Positions 47,778 to 59,545 of a stretch of 64,000 nt of DNA are shown here, one piece after another. The notes under the pieces are model-generated. The model saw only the letters and a program-made list of their open reading frames with translations, had not been told where the DNA came from and did no database searches. Both the position numbers and the translations under genes were made by a program. The stretch spans positions 25,947,817 to 26,011,816 of the forward strand of contig CM055876.1 in the NCBI GenBank assembly GCA_029582165.1, given 5' to 3'. Position 1 is the first letter of the stretch; each line of letters opens with the position of its first letter. This stretch comes from Portulaca oleracea (lineage: Eukaryota > Streptophyta > Magnoliopsida > Caryophyllales > Portulacaceae).

Positions 47778-48716
47778 TACAAAGGAGAAGATGGTATTTT
47801 GAAAGTGTGCAGGGGTTCCATAATTCTTATGAAGGGAATCAGGAAGGACAGTCTATACATCCTGCAAGGGTCTACAGTGACAGGATATGCAGCGGCAGTC
47901 CTAAATCTTGATGAGTCCGACAACACAAAACTGTGGCACATGAGACTAGGCCACTCGGGCGAGAAGAGAATGTCAATGTTGAGCAAGAAGGGATATCTTG
48001 AAGGCGCAAAGATCGGCAAGTTGGAGTTTTGCGATCACTGTGTCTACGGGAAACAGAAGAGGGTTAGCTTTTCAAGGGCTAAACATACAACAAAAGGGAT
48101 CTTTGATTATATTCATTCAGATTTGTGTGGTCCTGCTAGAGTGCCATCACTGGGTGGCAAGCGCTACATGTTGACATTCGTGGATGACTTCTCGAGGAAG
48201 ACTTGGGTTTATTTCCTGCGGCACAAGAATGAGACATTCTCATATTTTAAGAAGTTCAAAGCTTTGGTGGAGAACCAAACAGGCAAGAAAATCAAGAAAC
48301 TCAGGACTGACAATGGGTTAGAGTTTATTGATTCTGAATTTACTGAATTATGCGAGGAGCATGGGATTGCGAGGCATCGAACTTTGGTGGGTAAGCATCA
48401 GGAAAACGGGGTAGCCGAGAGAATCAACAGGACACTCCTGGAGAAAGCCCGCTGCATGCTCTCGAATGCAGGGCTTTGGAAGAACAAATCGTTATGGGCA
48501 GAGGTGATATCTACTGCCTGCTACCTGCTGAACAGATCACCTCATGCCTCTATCGAATACCAGATTCCAGAGGAAGTATGGACAGGTAATCCAGTTAACT
48601 ATTCTAATTTGAGAATTTTCGGATGTCCTGTATATGTCCATGTGAATGATGGGAAGTTGTCTCCCAGGGCTGTTAAATGCATGTTTCTAGGTTACGGGTC
48701 TGAGTCTAAGGGATAA
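47778..48716 (+). pseudogene. copia-3 integrase
   Basis: Long open frame after the hAT element. Zinc-binding part LWHMRLGHSGEKRM...CDHCVYGKQ (HHCC), catalytic core with HSDLCGP, LRTDNGLEF and HQENGVAERINRT supplying the D, D and E residues, then the LNRSPHAS and LRIFGCPVYVH C-terminal signature. It ends GSESKG with TAA, followed by MWCPNLKKVIQSRDVTFNE in another frame, which indicates a small deletion just after 48713. Role in an active element: insertion of cDNA into the host genome. Confidence 0.9.
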
Positions 48717-48718
48717 GA

Positions 48719-49818
48719 ATGTGGTGTCCTAATTTGAAGAAAGTTATTCAGTCTAGAGATGTAACCTTTAATGAAACTGTTATATTATCTGGAATGGAAT
48801 CTACCGGTACTTCTGATGATGCAGGAAATCAGGAGAAGGATGCAGGAAGAATGGTGTTCGAGTTGGAGCTGTTGGAACCTGCAATCAGGAGCAAACTACT
48901 GATAATGGTCCTGAACCAACTCAGGTTGATGAGCCTGAGATTGAGACGAATGTTCCTCAGGTGGAGGAACAACCATGCATTGCTAGAGATCATCCCAGGA
49001 GGGAGATCAGGAGACCAGCGCGATATACTGAAAAAGATGATGTTATGATTGCTTATGCGCTGAGTGTTGCAGAGGAGACTCCTGAAGGTGCTGAACCTTC
49101 TACCTATCAGGAGGCCATCTCTTGTCCGAATGCCTCAAACTGGATAGGAGCTATGCAAGAGGAGATGGAGAGTCTGTAGAAAAATCATGCATGGGAGCTA
49201 TGTGAGTTGCCTAAAGGGCGACGAGCTCTTACTGCGAAGTGGGTGTACAAGAGAAAGGAAGGTATCCCTGGTGTAGAAAGTGCAAGGTGGAAGGCCAGAT
49301 TAGTGGTAAGGGGTTGCAACCAGAAAGAAGGAATCGACTACAACGAAGTATTCTCGCCAGTCGTGAGGCATACGTCGATCCGCACCTTGCTTGCCTTTGT
49401 TGCTCTATTTGATTTGGAGTTGGAGCAACTTGATGTCAAGACAGCTTTCCTCCATAGCGAGTTGGAGGAGGAAATATATATGAGGCAGCCAGAGGGTTTC
49501 ATCGTTCCTGGTAAATAGGAATAGGTATGCAGATTAAGGAAGTCCTTGTATGGACTTAAATAGGCACCCAGGCAGTGATACAAAAGGTTTGATACCTTTA
49601 TGGTAGGGCAAGGGTACACAAGAAGTCACTATGAAAATTGTGTGTACTACAGGCAATTTGAAGAAAGGTCTTTCATTTATTTATTATTGTATGTGGATGA
49701 CATGTTGATTGCCTCGAGGGACATGTCACTAATAAAGAAGCTGAAATCTCAACTCAACCAGGAGTTTGAGATGAAAGACCTTGGAGCGGCGAAGAAGATT
49801 TTGGGTATGGAGATCTAA
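48719..49818 (+). pseudogene. copia-3 reverse transcriptase
   Basis: Fragments carry LTAKWVYKRKEG, RWKARLVVRGCNQKEGIDY, EQLDVKTAFLHSELEEEIYM and the intact catalytic [11 protein letters not shown] box. Stops include TAG after ESL (CAG in relatives), TAG in SLYGLK-stop-AP (CAG), and TGA in RQ-stop-YK (TGG): these are C-to-T or G-to-A changes. TAA ends the segment at 49816. Confidence 0.9.
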
Positions 49819-49845
49819 AGGGATAGAAAGGCAGGGAAGCTGTTC

Positions 49846-50424
49846 ATGTCTCAGAAGAAATATCTGGAGAAGGTGTTGGACATATTCAACATGAGAAACT
49901 ATAAAGCAGTTTCAACTCCTTTAGCTGCACACTTCAAGTTGTCTAGTGAGAACTGCCCTAAATCTGATTTGGAGGTAAGGAGGATGTCTAATATTCCCTA
50001 TGCTAGTGCAGTTGGTAGTTTGATGTATGTTATGGTGTGTACTAGACCTGATCTGTCCCACGCAGTTAGTGTGGTGAGTAGATATATGCAAAATACAGGG
50101 AAGGAGCATTGGGAAGGAGTGAAGTGGATCCTTCGCTATGTGAAGGGTACTTTGGAAAAGGGCATCCTGTATGATAGAGGTAGTGCTGCAACGTCTGATG
50201 TTGCAGGTTATGTTGATGCTGAGTATGGTGGAGATCTGGATAGGAGACGCTCAATTTCAGGGTATGTGTTCATCATGTGTGGAGGAGCAATATCTTGGAA
50301 AGCTTCACTTCAATCTATAGCAGCCCTGTCTACTATAGAGGCTGAATATATTGCTGCAACGGAAGGAGTGAAGGAGGCCATCTGGTTGAGGGGACTGGTC
50401 ATGGAGCTTGGAGTACCACAGTGA
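49846..50424 (+). pseudogene. copia-3 RNase H and C-terminal region
   Basis: Frame with YLEKVLDIFNMRNYKAVSTP, VGSLMYVMVCTRPDLSHAVS and the RNase H segment GYVDAEYGGDLDRRRSISGY...CGGAISWKASLQ...STIEAEYIAATE. A stop follows GVPQ; further remnants ([21 protein letters not shown]) run to about 50740. A purine-rich AAGGTGGAGT precedes the 3' LTR. Confidence 0.9.
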
Positions 50425-50748
50425 GATCGTGGTTTATTCGCATAGAGTGCTATACATCTGACAAAGAATGACACTTATCATTCGAAGACCAAGCATATAA
50501 GCGTCAGGTATCACTTCATCAGAGATACAGTTGCTGCAGGAGAGATCGTGGTGAAGAAGGTTCATACTTCTGATAATCCTACAGACATGTTAATCAAGCC
50601 TCTATCTATAGCTAAGTTCGAACATTGTTTGGACTTAGTTGGTGTTCTAAGCATGCGGGGCCACGCCCTGCGGAGAGGCGTGTTGATGGCGACAGTCAAG
50701 ATGTTTATCTGGACCGATGATTCGTTGATTTTAGTCCAAGGTGGAGTT

Positions 50749-51323
50749 TGTTAGGAAAGTGTCCTAAAATCACCAAATCTCTTGATAACACAATTATTTG
50801 TTTCCTAATTGTATTAGGATATTGTTTAGGTTTCCTTATTATGTTGGGTTTCCTAATTGTATTAGATTCTAAATCTAATTGGAGTGGGAGTCAAGTTAGG
50901 TTATAGGGAGTGTTCCCTATAAATAGGGTACATGTTTCTCCACCAAAAACATCACCGGTAAACATAGAGAGCTAGAGAGAGAGAAAATATTGAGAGAGAA
51001 AGGGGTCTCACCAATATTTTCCCCAGTATATCCTGAGAGATTGTGAGTTGAGTGTTGAGAGATTGTTATTGTAATCTCCTTTGTTGATCGTGTCACACCC
51101 TGTGATAGTGATCGGATTGTACTCCTCCTTTCTCATAGTGGATTATTTTCTGGTTGTCGCCGTCCGTGAGTTTTTCTCCGAGTTCTTCGGTTTCCCACGT
51201 AATTCTGGTGTTTGATTTTATCGCTTATTTTTCGTTCCTAAATTTTGTTGTAATATCTGTCATCTCGTTTTCGATTCTATTATTCGCTTCTGTTGTTACC
51301 TTGCTACTGACTTTTCTCTAACA
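50749..51323 (+). repeat. 3' LTR of copia-3
   Basis: 575 bp, TGTTAGGAAAGTGTCCTAAA to TTTCTCTAACA, with CCCTATAAATAGGG as the TATA region (about 50917). It keeps the canonical TG start that the 5' copy lost. Confidence 0.95.
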
Positions 51324-51443
51324 CTTATAATTAATAATAAATCATAACTGTCAAACAAATTAGTATTAAAAAATCATTAGAAGTAGTAATTTGATCAAAA
51401 AGAAAGATACTTAACAAATGTCTTGGGACAAAACCTATATTAT
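51324..51443. mobile_element. Family 4 MITE copy 3, right part
   Basis: Resumes with CTTATAATTAATAATAAATC and ends with ATGTCTTGGGACAAAACCTA, matching the AGTGTCTTGCCCCAAAACAC end of family 4. Confidence 0.6.
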
Positions 51444-52840
51444 CACTCATAAACTTCAGCCATCAAATCAGTAACATTATTTTGTATTTAATACATTTGT
51501 TAATAGAAAAATATATGACTAGAGAAATCTATATATCCAAATGTTAAATTATTTTATGGGGTCAAAACAAATGGCTTTCTTTTTTATACATGTCGGACGA
51601 GATTAAAAGTGATAAATCTACAGTTACAAATTCATCACAAACCTCCCTCCTCTTCCAATAAGTCAAGTTCAGATTTAAGGTTCATTTCAAAGTAGATCCC
51701 GAATCTTTGGAGGGTGCAATGGTTGTCCCTTGGATTGGCCAAAAGACCTTCAATCTAGGAGGCCTTAATCTCGTTTTAGGAAAAGCTCCTTAAGAGCATC
51801 AATGAACAAGGCTAAAATTATCACTTGATCAGCTAGTCAAATTCTGTCGAGAATTTACGTAAACTTTGGTGCTAATTCTAATCATGATCACATTTACTTT
51901 GGCGACAAACTTTATGTGATGTTTTTATTTTTGGGTCTTATATTTCATTTGGAACAAGTCATAAAAGCATTGGTGATCATTTGGAATGTCAAAATCCTTG
52001 ATCACTTCAAGTTTGCAACTGGCCAGATTTCACCTAGAATTTACATCAAACTAGTGTCAATTTTCGTTATGATAGATTTATTTTAGAGATTTAATTAGTA
52101 TAAATGGTCCTTATAATTTTGGGTGTTATCTTTCACATGGAACCGGTTGAAGCCATTTTGGGGCTCAATATGCTAAACATTTCAGACATACAAATTGGCT
52201 AGGGCAACAACATATGTTAATTTTGGGAGGTCATCAGAACTGGAGCTACATAACATCTTTTGGAGTGATTTTTGAACCTAAATTAGGTGGAAAATTATGA
52301 ACGTTCAACATATAAGATCACAGTAGCAACTCCAAGAGACACCTGCTCATCCATATGCTTTTGAAAACTGTTCTTTTCAAGGTTTGCTTTTTTACTTCTT
52401 TTTGAAGGGGTAGGAGTCTTCCATTTCCTTCCATCTTTTCCATTTCAAGTCTTTGATATGCCCAAACCTCAGAAGCCAAGAATGCTTGCCTTTTGCTTGT
52501 TTAGTTTAAACCAACTTTATACTCTTTGTTTCAATTTCTATCTTTTCCTTATTTGGACATGTTTTAGGCATCAAGTAGAGAGGGTCATGCTTTTTTATTT
52601 AGCCTTTATAAAGCTTACTTGGTGTGTATTGTATATTGCAAACGTACACTTGATGCATGCATACGAATGAAATACAAGCTCTAAGTTTTCCTTTCAAATC
52701 TCAAGTACTTTACTCAATATTTTGATAGTGTTCAAGATAGATTCTTAATAAGATTGTGGTAATTATCCTTTATCAATATTTGTTGAATCTTTTAGGCTTG
52801 GTTTATCCTTTATACGAACTTTACAATCTATTCACACACT
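51444..52840. other. Intergenic, nothing recognised
   Basis: Repeat-like but unassigned sequence. Frames are short and have no known domain. No RNA gene seen. Confidence 0.4.
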
Positions 52841-53156
52841 CCGTGTTCTTTTCTGTGATGGATAAAGTATGGAAATGGTTGATATGGTAAACTGTGGAAA
52901 GTGATATGTTGTGATACGATATGGTAGGTTGTGATAAAATTTGTGGTAAGGATGGTTAATGTGATAGGTGAGGAGAGAGTAAAGTGAAAAATAGAGAGAA
53001 AAATAAGATAAGAGAAAATTAATAAATTATAGTGATTGGTAAAATATGATATAGTATAATAAAATGTAATAATTGGTGGATAATATGATAAATTCCAGTA
53101 AGTATAGTATGGTATGGTAAGTGCAGTAATGAGGTACACATCTTTTTCTGACACGC
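52841..53156. mobile_element. Family 5 MITE-like element, diverged copy
   Basis: Starts CCGTGTTCTTTTCTGTG and shares the order of GTATGGAAATGG, AATTTGTGGTAAGG and GATAGGTGAGGAGAGAG with the element at 33276 (GATGTGGAAATGA, GACATGGTAGGTGAGGAGAG). The right end is degenerate. Confidence 0.45.
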
Positions 53157-53159
53157 TTG

Positions 53160-53929
53160 ATAAGTGGTGCAAAGCCAAGGCTTTTTGTATTGAGATTTAA
53201 AGGTCATCAGTTCCATTTTGAATACCTTCTTTGCAGAGTTGCGTACACGTATGACATACCTTCCACCTATCTTAATTGCTGACAGTCTAGCACATTAATT
53301 GAGTTGTCCTTTTGATTAATAATTGGTGCAGTAACTCCGTCATACTTTAGCAATGTATATTGTCACATAATTTCATCCAACAATACCTATGTTAATCATA
53401 AAATTTTCATTCAATATTCAAATGTACTCTGCTATAGGGAACTTTCTTTTGATAAAGAACATAATTTTCTCTGCAATAGAAGGAAGAAAGAACAAAAAAG
53501 TGAAAGGGTAGGTGGAAAAGTGAAAGGTGTGGGGATGGGAAATAGAACAAAGCTTGAGTTTAGCAAACTTACTAGCACAATAAGAGGGATATAAAAAGCT
53601 TAAAAATGTCACAATTATATGGGTTGACCCAAACCCAAAATACATTACTAGTATTTATAATACACATGATCTGTATTTATCCAAATTCAATATACGACAG
53701 ATCCATAACCATCCGTCTATCAGAATTGGCAGGTCTAATGGGGATATATCACCTCACACATTTCCTTTTTTTTTTGGAAAGTAAAATGGGAACCATTGTT
53801 GGTAGGTAGTTTGCACGGACACAATCACTCTTGATTATTAATATGAGTCACCGTACCTCATGCATTTACAATAAGTTTGGTAGCCTGTTGTTGTTGGTAA
53901 AATATAAGAAAAGCCTTGTGATTATTAAG
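53160..53929. other. Upstream region of the methyltransferase gene
   Basis: AT-rich presumed promoter of the gene starting at 53930. No motif stands out, though a TATATGGG-like sequence occurs at about 53613. Confidence 0.35.
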
Positions 53930-56404
53930 ATGGCAGGGCTGTATGAGAAACAAGCAGAGGAGTATTTAGAAGGAAGGCCAGATTACCCAAAGGAATGGTT
54001 CTCCATGTTAGCCAATCTCACTCTTCATCACTCTTTGGCTTGGGACGTCGGCACCGGAAATGGCCAGGCAGCCATTGCTGTAACTCTCCCTCTCCCTCTC
54101 TCTTAGTAGCTGCTGCTCTGTCACTTATATGTTATAAGTCTTGTAAACTTTGTAATTCGAATAACTGAAACATAAATAGCAGTTTATTGCAAGTTCAATT
54201 ATTTGATAATACCCACATACATACATAATACATGTGCTTTCATATTAGCTAATTAATTATAGTTTTGAAAATGATATAAGCCAAGTCTTGGAGGAACAGA
54301 GACGGAGCTAGAGCATCTTATTAGGATGAGCCACTTATATATATGAAGAACAAGATATATACCTATTAAGTTTCTTGTCGAGTTAAATCATTTGTATGTC
54401 ATATAACTTCCAATTTTTGTCACTTTTGCCACCAAACTTTTAAAATTTTCAAATATGTTACATAACTTTGATAACTTGTCAAAAATACCACCTAGTTTTT
54501 CAATTAGTCAAAAAAGCCACTTAGCTTTGAGAATTTGTCAAAATGTCACCATATGTGATTTTGACCTATTATAACAAATAAAATTTTTTTTGATTTTATT
54601 TTTAATTTATTTTTAATTTAGAATAATGAAAAATAGAAGAAAAAGAACCTAGTATATTAATATAATTTTTATTTATGGTGTTGAAGATGAATAAAAAGAA
54701 TTATGAGATGGGGTGGATATGTTAGTTAAATTTAGATTAATATATTAAAAAATATTCTAACTATTCTAAATTAAAAAATTAAAATGAATATAAATTTTAC
54801 TTGTTATAATAGGTCAAAATGTCATTGGGTGGCATTTATGAAAATATTTCAAAGTTAGGTGGCATTTTTTACAAGTTTTTCAAGTTATGTGGCATATTTG
54901 ATAAATTTGAAAGTTATGTGACATTTTTGACAAGTTTTCAAAGTTATGTGGCATATTTGACAAATTTAATAGTTTAATGACAAAAATTGAAAGTTATATG
55001 ACATACAAATAATTTAACTCGTTTCTTGTCTTGGTTAAAAAAAAAAAACTATATATATACATTATGATTTTATAACTATAAGATCATGTATAATTTGAAA
55101 AAAAATGATGTAATTGACTTTAATTATAACTATAAGATCATGTATAAGTTGTATTTAATTATGATTTTATACTTAATATTTCAAATTTACAAGAATGTGC
55201 AAAAATATGCTTGACGAATATGTTCATTCGATTAGAGTTTCAACGATAATGTGTGGAGAAACGGTTCATTTGATAAATTTGGGTTTGACTTTCCTCATCA
55301 ACCACCATCCCGCGTCCCTCAGAATCACTCCATCGCATCTTTTCGAGATGCTTGTAAAGGGGAACCATAGTTCATTTGTAGATATCTACAAAGGCGAACC
55401 GTGATTTCTCTTTGCAAGGATCAGGAAAAGATGTGCCGAAATTTGAGAGGGTTTGGGGGCTCGAGAAGAGAGAAAGGGTAGTCTGGGCGTCGGTCATTGA
55501 TGTTGGGACTTTGGGAGTGATCGTAGGTGGTTTCTGGGGTCAGGGTGGTGGGCGGTAGTTGGGTGGTGGACCTGGTGGTGCTGGGAAATTGAAATAGGTG
55601 GTGATCTTGGGCAATTGAAACCAAAAGATAAAAAAAATTAATCTTCCATTTTTTATTAATTATTACCTTATTGGTTGTTTGTATCCTTAACTATCAAATA
55701 TGTTTTTGAGTGATCCTTTTTGGTCAATTACCCATTTAATTAATTGTTACTCGGATCAATCTTAGGTCGCGGAGCATTACAATGAAGTGATAGCAACGGA
55801 CATAAGTGAAGCCCAACTCCAACATGCAACCCCACATCCTCGGGTCAAGTACATCCACACCCGACCCGATCTCTCAACCGACGACCTCGTCTCCCTATTC
55901 GGGTCAGAGAACCGGGTCGACTTAATCACCGTAGCCGAAGCAGTCCACTGGTTTGACCTCCCTAAATTCTACTCCACTGCAACCCGGCTGCTTAAAAAAC
56001 CTGGTGGAATAATAGCGGTCTGGGGTTACAATCACGTCACGGTGAGCCCGGAATTCGACCCGGTCATGACCCGGTTCGAGAAGACCACCTCGCCATATTT
56101 CGACCCCCGGGTCCAGTACATACATGACGGGTACAAAACACTGTCGTTTCCCTTTGAAGGAGTGGGCCTTGGGAGTGAAGGGGAGCCCATGCAGCTTCAG
56201 ATACCCAAAACGGTGTCGTTTGAGGGGTTTCTGTCGATGTTGAGGTCTTGGTCAGCGGTTGTGACAGCTAAGGAAAATGATGGGGTGGAGCTGTTGAGTG
56301 AGAAAGTGGTTCAAGAGATGGAGGATGCATGGGGTGGCTCAAACCGAGTTAGAACTGTGGTTTACGATGCTTTTATGCTTGCTGGCAAAGTTGCAATCCA
56401 TTAA
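53930..56404 (+). CDS. SAM-dependent methyltransferase, EMB/DDB_G0268948-like
   Basis: Two exons: 53930-54079 and 55766-56404 (TAA), 262 residues, a usual length for this plant family. Starts MAGLYEKQAEEYLEGRPDYP. Motif I of class I methyltransferases, AWDVGTGNGQAAIA (residues 37-50), binds S-adenosylmethionine and ends exactly at the donor GTAACT. Exon 2 continues with VIATDISEAQL (acidic residue after beta-2), VDLITVAEAVHWFDLPKFY and KKPGGIIAVWGYN. The 1,686-bp intron holds a MITE. Such proteins are soluble, with no signal peptide or membrane segment; they are named after embryo-abundant proteins and the natural substrate is generally unknown. No link to the neighbouring bHLH genes is evident. 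All motifs are intact, so probably functional. Confidence 0.9.
54380..55020. mobile_element. Inverted-repeat MITE in the methyltransferase intron
   Basis: GAGTTAAATCATTTGTATGT at the left and ACATACAAATAATTTAACTC at the right, with pairing that continues through GTCATATAACTT and TGGCA-rich inner repeats. A 10-bp direct duplication GTTTCTTGTC flanks it (54370-54379 and 55021-55030), most like a Mutator-type element; an 8-bp reading with one more terminal base pair would suggest hAT. 641 bp, non-coding. Confidence 0.85.
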
Positions 56405-57300
56405 TATTTTTGCCAATAATTATCGGCCTATATTTGCTTATTTTAGTTATTCATTAACGTAAAACAAGTCTTTCAGAACAATTCTGATCAACGAGTATAT
56501 ATTAGTACTTAACTCCGTGTATTGTACGGGACAAAATTGAACTTTGATATCTTTGCACCCCTTATAAACATAACTTTTGAAATAAGTCACTTTTTATATG
56601 TGCTTCTCCCCTAAAGTACTCGACCACTTCTTTGTTTGGTCACTAACAATGACAGGGCTAAATCCTTGATAGGTACACAGCTTTGTGCAATTCTTTGATT
56701 TCTTGGCACTAGCAACATGAATCTTATCTAATTCTTCTGGATTATGTGTAACATGTATTCAACTTGTCCTGTGATTGGGCCCTTATTTTAGAGCCACACT
56801 CTCATCTTCACATAAGGAAATTAGCTTGTAAGTCATGAAAATTGATCTCATGACCTTTAAGATAGAAGGTCACAATTATGCTAAATGAGCTACTAACTCA
56901 ATGGCAGCCTCCTCTCCATTATATTGTGTTATATTGTTAATTAAGAACAAATTATATGACACACAACCTTTCATTTAATTTGTTACCATCAAACCAAAAA
57001 AGGTTGGCCATGCTAATGGTTCAAATCAGCTAATGGTAAATGGCCACTCATCTTATCCTTCTATATTAATTATCGTAATTTTGATTTCAATGATATAACT
57101 TTTCAATATATATACTTTTATGATAGAATTTTTCATTACAAATGTACTGGTGATAATTTTATATAGCAAATCATTGTATATATTAAGAAATTTATAGTAA
57201 AAAATTTTCAAATTTGACTGCATGATTTTCAAAGACGACAATTAATATGAAACGGAAAGAGTAATTAGATTAAAACAAATATTACAAAATGTTGTTTATT
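56405..57300. other. Intergenic
   Basis: 3' flank of the methyltransferase gene and AT-rich DNA. At 57057-57262 a degenerate Stowaway-like element may be present (CTATATTAATTATCG at the left, CGACAATTAATATGAAACGG at the right), related to the copy at 61208. No gene. Confidence 0.4.
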
Positions 57301-57309
57301 AAAAAAAAA

Positions 57310-57629
57310 AGTCAATAAAGAGGGGAATCTGGCAGCATAACATGCAAAATTGGTTAGAATGGTTGTGGGAAAGACATTGGGTATCATGGATGGATTGTGT
57401 ATATATGGGTATAGTGTTACTCTAGATTTCAGAATGTTGACATTATGTAGTCATTAACAGAGTGAGTGTACTCACAGCATTAGGATTAAAAAAAACACTA
57501 ACAAACCTCCAACAACTACTAGTATTCTCTATTCCCTTCCCTACTTACTAGGGCTGGACTACTTTAATCAATTAATTATGTCTTGGCTAATATTCTCCCA
57601 AGTCATGAATCCCAGCTATGACCTCCACA

Positions 57630-57678
<49 letters not shown>

Positions 57679-59545
57679 TGAGATGGTAAGTCTCTCTGTC
57701 TCTCTCCACATCATTTACTCCTGGTGCTTCTGTTCTTTTAATCACTTCATTAGTGCTGCTGTTGATTATAAGTTTGTGATAAATTCATGTGCTTGCTTAT
57801 ATGAAAACAAACACTGATGAATCAAAGATATTGTTCGATTAAATGATTGTCTTTTAACACCCCCCCCCCCCCAATGTCCTTCCAATTAATAGTATAGACA
57901 TCAATCAATTTGTCTTGAACTATGTGATAACTTCCTTTTTATATCCATATACATGTTTGATCCGTTTTCCTATATTCAATAATAAAGATGTACGATCACT
58001 GGTTGTCTTGTTACTGAGAACGTGTTGTCATTTTATTTTACATAATGTTACTTTTGTTTAAAGAAAAAGTATCATTGAAAGTGAGTTGTCATCTTCTTAT
58101 TTGAAGAAAAATGTATTTTAACAAATAAACAAATTAGCTTTAGACAATCTTTTATGATAATTTCTTTATTAGACTTTAAGTTTTCACATAATTTAACAGA
58201 ATTATGAATACTGATCGGTGTAATTTTATTATATATGTCAAATTGTTGAACCTCTCCTTTTATTAGTATGCCTGTTAGATTTGTGAAAATTCAGGTGGTA
58301 CACTTGTATGATAGCCGGTAGTTATGATATTGTTGAATATGCTTAACCCCACTTGGTTTTTCTTCCCATGGTAGCCCCTTAAGAGAACCCCACCCAACCC
58401 TACCTTTTCTCTTCATAGTGGTCCTTCAATTCACCTCAAAGTAATATCTTATCTTATTTACTATAAATATAAGCTTTAATCATCTTTTTATCAACAAAGT
58501 TTTCTTTTTAACCATTAAACGAAACAGAACTTTCTTTTTATATATGTAGAGGAGTTTGATTAGTTCCCCATTTGTGATTGGTAATAAATAATGAAGTTGT
58601 TATCTTTCACTTGTTATCATTTTTAAAGTCAATGTGGAGAACGAGTTGTCATCTTTTATTTGACAAGTGCAGTTTTGAATTAAAAATTTCTACATTGAGA
58701 ATGAGTTGTCACTTTTTTAATAGATAGGATCATTTAATTTGGTAAAAGAATCAATTATAAAGGTTTGATTTCATATGCATCATTATTAAACTTTGGGTTA
58801 TACACAATTTATAACCAAAAGTCTTTCTTCCATTATATACATTTGAGATCAATTATGTTAAAGATAGTCTACCCATTAAGCCTTAGTTATTTCAATCTTA
58901 CATATAGCTGAAATAAGATGTCTATTTATTCATGACTTGGCTTGCATGTTTCATGTTGTCTTTTCTATCTTGCTCAATATATAGTCAATAGTCCAACTAC
59001 TTTAAACTTTTAGACCTTTCTTTTTATATACTTAGTGTTAAGTTAGATTCCTTTTGTGATCAATTATTTAACAAAGAATTGCAATCGTTATTTTCTTATA
59101 TATAAAGAACGAGTTGTCATTTTCTATTCGAATAAGATGCAATTTTGAATTGAAAAAGTCTACATTGAGAATGAGTTGTCATCTTACAATTGGCAGAACT
59201 ATTTAATTTTATAAAAGAATCAATTGTAAAGATTCAATTTATGATGCCACATTATTAGACTTTAGGTTTGACATAGTTTAATGAAAATACATTTCCTTTA
59301 TTATAATCCATTATCAAAGCATATTAATTATCTACAATTTAAAAATAGTCAGCTCATCATACTTTATCTATTTCAATGTACATATATTAATCCACCATAA
59401 CGAGATGCGTATTCACTTATCACTTCACGCACATCTTTCTGGTCATCTCTATCGTAAGTCAATACCCCAATTAGTTTACACTTTCAAAATAAATTTCACT
59501 TTTCAACCCTACCACACACAAACAATATATGAATTAGTTCCCTTT
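57310..59545 (+). promoter_or_regulatory. Upstream region, CT leader and 5'UTR intron of bHLH-B
   Basis: GAATGTTGACATTATGTAGT (57432) is the shared upstream motif. A (CT)n tract at 57632-57674 is followed by GCATTGAGATG and a donor GTAAGTCT (57686). The coding start is 1.86 kb further, so a long 5'UTR intron is likely, as in bHLH-A. The intron region repeats AGAATGAGTTGTCA-like blocks (58010, 58090, 58640, 58700, 59105, 59170), each followed by TCATCTT or TCATTTT. A run of 13 C occurs at 57860. Confidence 0.5.

Larger units (their letters stand above)
45119..51323 (+). mobile_element. Tork/Tnt1-like Ty1/copia element (copia-3), complete but dead
   Basis: Full structure: 5' LTR (45119-45692), initiator Met-tRNA primer site TGGTATCAGAGC (45695-45706), gag, protease, integrase, RT, RNase H, polypurine tract and 3' LTR (50749-51323), with a perfect 5-bp duplication CTTAT at 45114-45118 and 51324-51328. 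The 5' LTR begins TA instead of TG. The LTRs differ at roughly 30 sites by eye (5-6%). Coding is broken by several stops and a frameshift and is split by a hAT-like element. It sits inside a family-4 MITE. Confidence 0.95.

Noticed and set aside
59405..59545. Upstream in-frame extension of bHLH-B from 59405
   Set aside because: The paralogue begins at the equivalent of 59546 (MSN), and the extension has no counterpart in bHLH-A.
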